DNA of 10,152 nt from Verrucomicrobiales bacterium (lineage in GTDB: Bacteria; Verrucomicrobiota; Verrucomicrobiia; Verrucomicrobiales; SLCJ01), in assembly GCA_007125835.1 (NCBI GenBank), contig SLCJ01000369.1, positions 1 through 10,152 of the forward strand. Direction: 5' to 3'. The position numbers and the translations under genes were made by a program. Of this stretch, positions 1 to 5,751 are shown in pieces (the first letter of the stretch is position 1; each line of letters starts with the position of its first letter). Under the pieces are notes generated by a model that searched no databases, was not told where the DNA came from, and saw nothing but the letters and a program-made list of their open reading frames with translations.

Positions 1-2944
1 CCGCTGGCCCAGAAGGCCAGCCCGAATCAGGGAAATCCGGGTCGGTCCAGTGAAGCCCATCCACCAAAGCTGGCTCCGATCGATGGCTAAAATAGCGCCA
101 TGTAGCTCCACGCTCCACCATCTGCACCTCCCCACCGCTGCCAGAAGCCTCGCCAACCAGAACCGCATCCGGATGAATGCCGCCTCCCGTCAAACGCGGG
201 TCCGACCCGTCGGTCATGTAGTAGAATGGAACTTCTGAGGTCACAATCACGCTGCTGCCGTTTGCCCGCCCCGAAGGGGCGTCGATCGAGGGAAACCAAC
301 CGCGGTCGCGATAAAAGCCGACGAGAAATTCGCGCCGCTGTGATATGAAGTTAAGGACTCCATTTACGGCCGGAATCCACGTGCCGTCGCGGGTGCGTCC
401 GCCACCCCAGCGGGCGGACTCGCCAATGATCGCCAGATCGATCTGCTCCTTCCGCTCGAGAACTCTCGCAGCGGCATTCCCCGGCGTAAGCGCACCGTTT
501 CCGTAGAGATGGCGCTGCATCAGATCCGCCACCCGCATGCGATACTCCGGATGCTCCGCAAGAAGCCAGTGCAAAAGGGCCGGATTGAAATGGTTCTGCT
601 GTGTCAGATTGCTTCCCGCAGCGGTGGTATCCACAGAGACACCGTAGTTGCCATGCGCTCCCAAAGAATGCTCAGCGTCATGACGCAGCCACTTGAATCC
701 ATCCGGATTCACCCGATTGAACAGCGCATACATGTTATTGGGAAAGCCTCCCCAGATCGAAATGGGGCTATCCGGATCGGCGGTGTAGTGCGCAATCAAC
801 ATGAACAGAATCAGATTGTCCTCGTCGACATATTTCGGATAATCCGGATTCGGGGTGCCGTCGGGGTTGAGGCCAAGCACCCGCCAGTAATTGTCAGCAT
901 GCGCCCCTGAAAAACCCTCGTTCACGGTAATGGCATGCAAAGCATGGAAAGCGTTCATGTTTCCGTCCGAGGGTCGGGTCACATAACCGGGGCGGCCGGT
1001 TTTCACGGTGTCCCAATCCTCCTTATCACCGCCCAGGTAGGTGGCGGCCCAGTCGTTCTCGCCGCGCTCTTGGGTCATGTAGAGCCCCCAGTATTGCCCA
1101 TTGATGTAAAGATGATAGTAGCGGCTTCGGGTATGAGGCAGGCCCATGTCGCGCTGGGTATCGCGGGAGAACACCTCGCGCAGAAAGGTGTTCCTGTTGT
1201 TGTTCTGAAAGGACCACGAATAATTTTGCGCCGTTCGCAGATCCACCTTGTGAAACTCATCGGCCCCCTCATCGTCAAAAAGAGGAAAATCCAGCCTGTT
1301 TTCGCCGTAGGCAGAGCGGAAAAACAGGCGGAATGAATGTTTCGGATTGTCGACGCTGCGACTGAAGCCGCCGCGGAGACGAAGGCCGCCGTCGATCTGG
1401 AATTCCCGTTGGGAATCGCCGGAAGGATCGATCAGCTCAATCGACACAGGTCGCTCCTGGCCATGCGTGGTGTTCGAGTTGGAGTAAATCCCGGCCTGTG
1501 AGGGATCGCCATCGTTCGGATTGAAAAGATGCCCGAGATCGGTGACCAACGAAATCGTGGGAATGTCCTTCATCCCCTGCCGCAGACGTTCGTTGTCGCC
1601 ACTGACGATGTCCGGGCGCATTCCATACAGCATGCGATGATTGTTCACCTCCCGGTCAGCGGGCCAGCCGGGTGGCGGACTGGTATCCTGCTGAAAAACG
1701 TCATCAAGGAACAGCCAGGTGGTCGTGGCGGGCGGCAGCTCGATCATTCCCGGCTCAATCGCCGAAGCCCGGAGCGTCGTGGTCCCGGTGATTTCAATCG
1801 GCGTGGTATAAATCGGAGATTCCGGTCCGGGCGTCGATCCATCAAGAGTGTAGCGGATGGTCGCGGATGAGTCGGGGGTGGAAAGGGCCACTGTGAACGG
1901 TTCGGTGCGGAAGCCGCGGGGCTCGTTCATTGACACGGCGGGCGGAAGCACGGCGGGGCTCGAGGTATTCGGCTGTCCCGGTGTGGTGTCGGCGAAGTAG
2001 TTCCAGGTTTCACCGCCGTCACCCAAACGTCCGTAGGACACATCGCGGGGAACAAAAACCGGGGGCACCGCATCGGCGATCGAACCGTCTGGCCGGGTCA
2101 GACTCAGCGGTTCGCCAGCGGACGAAATGCGAAAATTCGTGTGAAGCTGGGACGTCGCCGGGCCGACGAAATGGTGGGCTGGGATCGGCTCCTCCATGGT
2201 GCCGTTGGGAAGTTGCCAACGAACCGTTAGATGGTCCGCGCCACCTGCCTCCTTCATCAAAGCCTCAAGGTAGTAGCGCTCGCCACCAACCAAAGGAATA
2301 GGATCCGACTGCTGGGACGAAAATTTGTCCCACTGGCGGAATGATGACCAGGTTGGAACCGTAGCCACTGTCGCGACATTTTCAGCATTGTCATCACTGC
2401 TCAGACGCAACTCGCCGCCGTCATCAGAAGCCAGCCAGAACACATAATCTCCGGACTGGGGGGGAATGACCACACCTCTCATCCGCTGGCCATAGTTGTC
2501 CGCGATGTTCTGCGGTGCCTCGAAAAAGTCGTCGACCACTTCAGACAACGAAGGATTGTCGGGAAACGAGGGATGGTTCTCCAGATCGGCGACGGTGCTG
2601 CCCGGGATATTGAAATACACCTCACGGAGGATTCCCGGGACTTCCTCTCCGGGGATTCTGTCCTTGCCCGATGCCCAGATGAGAAGATGACCTCCGGGCT
2701 CGATCTCAATACCTGCCGGGAACGTCCACTTGAAGGGGGTCGAGGCGTTGTCGGAAAGCCCCCAGCCCTCGAGATCTACGGATTCGACACCCGTGTTATA
2801 CAGCTCGATCCAATCTTCGAAATCGCCATTCTCATCGGAGATGGTGTTGCCGTTGGAGGACATGAATTCATTGATCACCACATCCGGAAGTCCCTGATGA
2901 AGAGTGAAAACAAGCAAAATCAAAGCTGAAGTAATATATTTCAT
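1..2944 (-). CDS. Secreted CotH-kinase family protein with lamin-tail, PA14 and chitobiase-type domains (3' end outside window)
   Basis: Open without a stop from ATG at 2944 to the left edge: 981 residues visible, C-terminus missing. Frame was checked at residues 159, 458 and 910. Residues 1-18 look like a signal peptide (lysine, then SALILLVFTL). Domains in order: first half of a lamin-tail domain (about 20-96, VVINEFMSSNG, DWIELYN); a PA14-like module (about 103-258, GDYVFWLASDDGGELRLS); second half of the lamin-tail domain (about 265-327, LHTNFRIS, SYGRLGDGGETWNYF); a chitobiase/FN3-like domain (about 338-410, RYTLDGSTP); a CotH domain (about 440-765, LRLRGGFSRS, NPKHSF, WGLYMTQE, NNMYALF, HDAEHSLG); then another chitobiase-like stretch (YYMTDGSDPR) and the start of a WRYF...DSGW module. 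CotH of Bacillus is a kinase of spore-coat proteins; here an extracellular kinase or adhesion role is inferred only. Substrate unknown. No clear Shine-Dalgarno precedes the ATG; the start rests on the signal peptide. Confidence 0.9.
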   Translation of the reverse strand, partial: MKYITSALILLVFTLHQGLPDVVINEFMSSNGNTISDENGDFEDWIELYNTGVESVDLEGWGLSDNASTPFKWTFPAGIEIEPGGHLLIWASGKDRIPGEEVPGILREVYFNIPGSTVADLENHPSFPDNPSLSEVVDDFFEAPQNIADNYGQRMRGVVIPPQSGDYVFWLASDDGGELRLSSDDNAENVATVATVPTWSSFRQWDKFSSQQSDPIPLVGGERYYLEALMKEAGGADHLTVRWQLPNGTMEEPIPAHHFVGPATSQLHTNFRISSAGEPLSLTRPDGSIADAVPPVFVPRDVSYGRLGDGGETWNYFADTTPGQPNTSSPAVLPPAVSMNEPRGFRTEPFTVALSTPDSSATIRYTLDGSTPGPESPIYTTPIEITGTTTLRASAIEPGMIELPPATTTWLFLDDVFQQDTSPPPGWPADREVNNHRMLYGMRPDIVSGDNERLRQGMKDIPTISLVTDLGHLFNPNDGDPSQAGIYSNSNTTHGQERPVSIELIDPSGDSQREFQIDGGLRLRGGFSRSVDNPKHSFRLFFRSAYGENRLDFPLFDDEGADEFHKVDLRTAQNYSWSFQNNNRNTFLREVFSRDTQRDMGLPHTRSRYYHLYINGQYWGLYMTQERGENDWAATYLGGDKEDWDTVKTGRPGYVTRPSDGNMNAFHALHAITVNEGFSGAHADNYWRVLGLNPDGTPNPDYPKYVDEDNLILFMLIAHYTADPDSPISIWGGFPNNMYALFNRVNPDGFKWLRHDAEHSLGAHGNYGVSVDTTAAGSNLTQQNHFNPALLHWLLAEHPEYRMRVADLMQRHLYGNGALTPGNAAARVLERKEQIDLAIIGESARWGGGRTRDGTWIPAVNGVLNFISQRREFLVGFYRDRGWFPSIDAPSGRANGSSVIVTSEVPFYYMTDGSDPRLTGGGIHPDAVLVGEASGSGGEVQMVERGATWRYFSHRSEPALVDGLHWTDPDFPDSGWPSGPA

Positions 2945-3005
2945 CACACGTGGGTGGCCGGGGGCCGGTTCGGCGAAGATCCAACCCGCAGCCGACATCA
3001 CCTCT

Positions 3006-3035
3006 ACAGTAGCTTTCAGGGAAAACCAAAGTCAA
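3006..3035 (-). promoter_or_regulatory. Weak candidate promoter for the CotH-type gene
   Basis: Reading the minus strand, TTGACT (3035-3030) lies 18 bases before TACTGT (3011-3006), about 60 bases upstream of the ATG at 2944. The -35 box matches the sigma-70 consensus at 5 of 6 bases but the -10 box at only 3 of 6. A second TTGACA sits just upstream (3041-3036) but is too far from this -10. Placement fits; the motif alone is not convincing. Confidence 0.2.
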
Positions 3036-3167
3036 TGTCAAATCCATGTCGAATCATCGAATCATCGCCGTATGCCCCTCCACCCGGCCATTACGGCCGC
3101 AGCGCACCTCCGAAACGGCGAAATTACTGCCCATGGGCATTTATCCCGAGACCAGGAGTGCACGTGT

Positions 3168-3193
3168 GAGAGGTCCTCTCCCTCACTTGAGGG
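3168..3193. repeat. Two overlapping palindromes
   Basis: GAGAGG-T-CCTCTC (3168-3180) is followed at once by CCCTCA-CT-TGAGGG (3180-3193). They share base 3180. Both are perfect; the loops of 1 and 2 bases are too tight for a full RNA hairpin without opening the innermost pairs. No T-run follows, so this is not an intrinsic terminator. Confidence 0.6.
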
Positions 3194-3258
3194 GGGTGAG
3201 AATGAGTGGAAATATGAGAACGCCGTTCCGTCTCGCCCATTCAATTCCTCATTCGCCC

Positions 3259-3278
3259 GACCGCTGCGGCCAGCGGTC
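3259..3278. repeat. REP-like perfect hairpin
   Basis: GACCGCTG (3259-3266) and CAGCGGTC (3271-3278) form a perfect 8-bp stem with the loop CGGC. It resembles the hairpin at 5560-5579 (GACCGCC, GGCGGTC), in composition and outer bases. GC-rich hairpins of this kind between genes are typical of REP-like dispersed repeats; whether it recurs in the genome cannot be seen from here. Confidence 0.6.
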
Positions 3279-3316
3279 CTACAATTCGTTCCACTTGCCC
3301 AAGAGGTCCGTTTCCT

Positions 3317-3382
3317 TCCCCGAAGGGGATTCGTTTCAAAGCCCGGGGTTGCGGCGCATGCCGCTACCCCGGGAAAATCACC
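3317..3382 (+). repeat. Paired-hairpin element, copy A
   Basis: A small hairpin TCCCC-GAA-GGGGA (3317-3329) is followed by CAAAGCCCGGG and a large hairpin at 3342-3373. That stem is CCCGGGGT with ACCCCGGG, a T-T mismatch, then GCGGC with GCCGC and a four-base loop. It ends with AAAATCACC. The same order, spacing and flanking words recur inverted at 4037-4092, which defines this as a repeat element and not a chance hairpin. Confidence 0.7.
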
Positions 3383-3603
3383 CCACAAAACCACCAACCC
3401 AAACGGGGTTGTGTCCGTACGAGCCGCCATTCTCATTCACCCACGACTGGAAAACGAATGAGCACAACACCGTGGAGGCGATCATCGGTCGCCTTCCCGC
3501 GAAGCGACAAAGCTCCCGAGAAGGCAAATGCACAGCCAAACCCAGCGAGCAAACCACCCTGATCGGTTTCGATTCGATTCCGATCCCGATGTTCCCACCT
3601 CTG

Positions 3604-3624
3604 AACTCCAAACTCCCAACTCTT
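3604..3624. repeat. Tandem heptamer array, three units
   Basis: Three adjacent 7-base units: AACTCCA, AACTCCC, AACTCTT. The AACTC core is exact in all three and only the last two positions vary. It is the first of three 7-bp-period arrays within 340 bp of non-coding sequence. Confidence 0.6.
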
Positions 3625-3686
3625 ACCTTATTCCCCCTCACCCAAGCGGACTAAAGATCCGCGCTCCAAAAAGCGCCCCGTTGGTT

Positions 3687-3721
3687 GGTTGTTGGTTGCT
3701 AGTTGTTGGTTCCTCGTTGCT
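3687..3721. repeat. Tandem heptamer array, five units
   Basis: Five adjacent 7-base units: GGTTGTT, GGTTGCT, AGTTGTT, GGTTCCT, CGTTGCT. The consensus is GGTTGYT and TT at positions 3-4 plus the final T are invariant. The array is G/T-rich on the plus strand and preceded by TTGG runs from 3681. Confidence 0.65.
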
Positions 3722-3922
3722 CGCGATTGACTTCGTCCATGCCGAATGGCTTCCCGCCCTATCATGAATGTTCGCTGCCGCTCACGACGGCATTCTACGC
3801 TCTTTGCGGTATTCCCCTCTTCATCAACCCCGTTCCGCTTTGATCCGCACCACTCATTTCGGGCAGTTCAGGCAAAGTCACGCCACCCGAAAAGCGGCAG
3901 AGGACTGCGCGCACTCCAAAAC

Positions 3923-3943
3923 GCCCACTGCCCACTGCCCACT
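3923..3943. repeat. Perfect tandem heptamer array, three units
   Basis: GCCCACT occurs three times in exact succession, followed by a degenerate fourth unit (GCCTGCC, 3944-3950). It has the same 7-bp period as the arrays at 3604 and 3687 but a different unit, suggesting separate expansions by slippage. Confidence 0.75.
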
Positions 3944-4008
3944 GCCTGCCGGCTTATCTATGCCTGCCAATTTTTGTTGGGATTTGCCGTGCGATTGAGC
4001 GTCGGCAG

Positions 4009-4031
4009 GCGTCCTTTCAGGACGCTTTTTT
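4009..4031 (+). terminator. Intrinsic-terminator-like hairpin with T-run
   Basis: GCGTCCT and AGGACGC form a perfect 7-bp stem around the loop TTC, followed by six T on the plus strand. By structure this would terminate plus-strand transcription, but no plus-strand gene ends before it. Its CCTGAAAGG core (minus strand) matches the small hairpin at 4078-4092, so it may simply be the third hairpin of the neighbouring repeat element. Confidence 0.45.
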
Positions 4032-4036
4032 CTCGC

Positions 4037-4092
4037 GGTGGTTTTCCCGGGTTTGGAAAACCCGGGCTTTGTGCGGTGGCCCTTTCAGGGCC
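4037..4092 (-). repeat. Paired-hairpin element, copy B (inverted)
   Basis: Read on the minus strand: hairpin GGCCCT-GAA-AGGGCC (4092-4078), a short linker, CAAAGCCCGGG, then the hairpin CCCGGGTTT-TCC-AAACCCGGG (4066-4046), then AAAACCACC. This mirrors copy A at 3317-3382 in order and in its two shared words (CAAAGCCCGGG, and CCCGGGAAAA before CACC). It lies just downstream of the TPR gene on that gene's strand. Confidence 0.7.
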
Positions 4093-4121
4093 GGCTGGTG
4101 GGGTGATATCGATTCAAGCGG

Positions 4122-4135
4122 TGGCATCTATGCCA
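4122..4135. repeat. Short palindrome just after the TPR stop
   Basis: TGGCAT-CT-ATGCCA is a perfect 6-bp inverted repeat, 10 bases downstream of the TPR stop codon. There is no T-run on the minus strand, so it is not a standard intrinsic terminator. It contains ATCTATGCC, which is also present at 3956-3964. Confidence 0.4.
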
Positions 4136-4145
4136 GCTACCCGCC

Positions 4146-5534
4146 TTACGATCCGTAGGACGACTCCACCCGCTGGGCCACGTCACGGTAGCCGTAATCC
4201 GACTCGTAGATCCGCTTCAGGTAGTCCAGGTATTTGTCCTTCTTGTCCATGCTCTCGCACACCAGCGCCAGCATGTAGAGCACGTCCTTCTTGGTGTTGT
4301 CCATGACGCTCAGCTCGCTCAGGGCCTCTTCGAGCTGCCCCTCGGCGAGGTCGTACATCTTTTTCGCCTCATAGCAGCGACCAAGGAGAAGCAGTGTGCG
4401 CGTGCGGAGGTGCGGGTTGTTCCGGGCGCGCTGCAGCTGCGGGATTGCCTCGCTGTATTCTCCCGCGTTGAACAGGTGGTGGCCATACTCGAACCGCAGC
4501 TGCGGGTCGGTGGGATTGCCTTCCACGCGTTTGCGCGCCTCATCCACCATCCGCAGCGACCTTTCCCTTTTCAATTCCTCCAACTCCTTGCCGGCCGCCT
4601 CCGCCTCCGGCGTGTTGCCCATTGCCTCGACCTCTTTCTCCTTGGCCTCGACATCGGCCTCGATCCGGTTCTCATCCATCTGCGCGGCTTTCCGCTCCAA
4701 GGCCGTATCCCCCTTCGAAAGATGGTATGCCCACTGGTAGAACTGCGCCGCGTTCGCCCAGTCCTCCAGCCTCTCATACAGCGACGCCACCTTCTTTGAA
4801 ACGGCCAAATTGTTCTGATCGGCCGCGTATTCCTCAAGCGCCTTGCCCAACAGCCCCTCCACCTGCTCACGAGTCATCCCCGTACGGCTTTGCGCCTCAA
4901 GCTCCAGGCTCTCCTCCTCGCTTTTCATCGAGGCCTTGAAGCCCTCTTCCCACCGCCCCTTGCGCATCGACGCCCTCGCCGTCGCGTCCTTGGACCCCTT
5001 CACCGCGATCATGTCGCTGGGGTCCTTGGTGGCGATGATCTGGTACACTTCCGCAGCCTTCTCCGGATCGTCCAGGGTCAGATAATACTGCGCCAGATCA
5101 TGCATTTTTTTCGTGTTGTCGGGGTGGCCCTCGCGGATCGTTTCCAACGCAAAAATTGCCAGCTCGTGGAATTCAAGCCGCGCCGCCACCTGGTGCAGCA
5201 GCTCGTTGGCATCGACGCTGTGGGGGTCCTCGTCCAAGGCTTTCTCAATCAAGGGCAGCGCTGCCAGAGGGTCGCCCTTGATCTGCGACTTCAACTTCAT
5301 GATGCCCAGCTTGTCGCCACCCAGGGAAAAAAACTTCTTTTTCTGCTTCTTCTTGCGCGCCACCTGTGCCTGCCGCAGCGCCTTCCGCCCTTCCAGAAAT
5401 CCGGGATTGTCCTTCACCACGGGATGCATCAGCTCGATCCCGTAATCCAAGTTGCCCGTCTGCAGAGCGCCAAGCGCCCGGAGCCACAATTTGCGGTTTT
5501 TTTCATCAAGTTCCTTTTCGCTGATTGTGTTCAT
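4146..5534 (-). CDS. Cytoplasmic TPR-repeat protein with lysine-rich and charged segments
   Basis: 462 residues, ATG at 5534, stop TAA at 4148-4146. There is no signal peptide or membrane segment, so it is probably cytoplasmic. TPR-like helical pairs are visible at about 14-55, 85-135, 142-172 (LAQYYLTLDDPEKAAEVYQ), 228-275 (VASLYERLEDWANAAQFYQ) and 343-440 (EYGHHLFNAGEYSEAIPQL, LGRCYEAKKMYDLAEGQL). A basic patch, KKKQKKK at 61-67, follows the first helices, and residues 278-338 are highly charged and probably a coiled coil. TPR folds bind other proteins, so a scaffold role is inferred; the partner is unknown. The upstream neighbour is adenylate kinase, 217 bp away. No Shine-Dalgarno is seen before the ATG, but the N-terminal sequence is consistent with the start chosen. 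I do not recognise a named gene. Confidence 0.85.
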   Translation of the reverse strand: MNTISEKELDEKNRKLWLRALGALQTGNLDYGIELMHPVVKDNPGFLEGRKALRQAQVARKKKQKKKFFSLGGDKLGIMKLKSQIKGDPLAALPLIEKALDEDPHSVDANELLHQVAARLEFHELAIFALETIREGHPDNTKKMHDLAQYYLTLDDPEKAAEVYQIIATKDPSDMIAVKGSKDATARASMRKGRWEEGFKASMKSEEESLELEAQSRTGMTREQVEGLLGKALEEYAADQNNLAVSKKVASLYERLEDWANAAQFYQWAYHLSKGDTALERKAAQMDENRIEADVEAKEKEVEAMGNTPEAEAAGKELEELKRERSLRMVDEARKRVEGNPTDPQLRFEYGHHLFNAGEYSEAIPQLQRARNNPHLRTRTLLLLGRCYEAKKMYDLAEGQLEEALSELSVMDNTKKDVLYMLALVCESMDKKDKYLDYLKRIYESDYGYRDVAQRVESSYGS

Positions 5535-5559
5535 GAAAAATCTGGAGTTATGGAGTCAC

Positions 5560-5579
5560 GACCGCCCGCTGCGGCGGTC
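5560..5579. repeat. REP-like hairpin upstream of the TPR gene
   Basis: GACCGCC (5560-5566) and GGCGGTC (5573-5579) form a perfect 7-bp stem with the loop CGCTGC. It lies 26 bases upstream of the TPR start codon, so it could fold in the 5' leader. It resembles the hairpin at 3259-3278, which shares the outer GACCGC...GCGGTC bases. Confidence 0.55.
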
Positions 5580-5688
5580 AAGCCCCCAATAAGCCATGGG
5601 ATTTCCGCTCGTAAAGCACGAATCTCCTGCCGCGCCCGATTTCAGGAATCCAAATCCGCATGCAGGTCCGCCAATTGCGATTGCGTGA

Positions 5689-5711
5689 TTTTCCGGCGAT
5701 GGGCCGGAAAA
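5689..5711. repeat. Palindrome downstream of adenylate kinase
   Basis: TTTTCCGGC (5689-5697) and GCCGGAAAA (5703-5711) form a perfect 9-bp stem with the loop GATGG, 41 bases after the adk stop. On either strand the T-run is in the 5' arm, opposite to a normal intrinsic terminator. It may still aid termination or protect the 3' end; it could also be an operator for the TPR gene. Confidence 0.45.
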
Positions 5712-5751
5712 ATCCCTCATTCGAAATATGCCATCTGCTCGGCGCACTACA

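Larger units (their letters stand above)
2945..4145. other. Gene-free 1.2-kb repeat mosaic
   Basis: No reading frame here looks like a gene. The longest plus frame (3046-3654) and its overlapping rivals lack domain-like patterning, run through hairpins and simple repeats, and contradict one another across frames. The stretch instead holds at least ten short palindromes (including 3168-3193, 3259-3278, 3317-3373, 3395-3411, 4009-4025, 4046-4066, 4078-4092, 4122-4135), three tandem arrays of a 7-bp unit (3604, 3687, 3923), and a GAT-rich run at 3561-3590 where GAT recurs every 5-6 bases. It separates the 3' end of the TPR gene from the 5' end of the CotH-type gene, both on the minus strand. It probably carries the CotH promoter at its left end; the rest is best described as intergenic repeat sequence. 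Confidence 0.75.

Noticed and set aside
267..281. CGCCCC-GAA-GGGGCG hairpin sharing 11 bases with the small hairpin of copy A
   Set aside because: It lies inside the CotH-type coding sequence at a Pro-Ser-Gly-Arg linker and lacks the second hairpin and flanking words; probably a by-product of GC-rich codons.
2458..2464. Run of seven G as a possible frameshift in the CotH-type gene
   Set aside because: The frame is continuous across it: ...GVVIPPQSGDYVFW... reads through in one frame and matches the PA14 pattern.
3046..3654. Possible 202-aa plus-strand gene in the intergenic mosaic
   Set aside because: It reads through hairpins, the GAT-rich run and a heptamer array, is rich in Pro, Arg, Ser and Thr, and competes with frames on both strands.
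5556..5747. Possible 63-aa minus-strand gene between adk and the TPR gene
   Set aside because: Its coding would run through two palindromes (5689-5711 and 5560-5579) and the product shows no family pattern.
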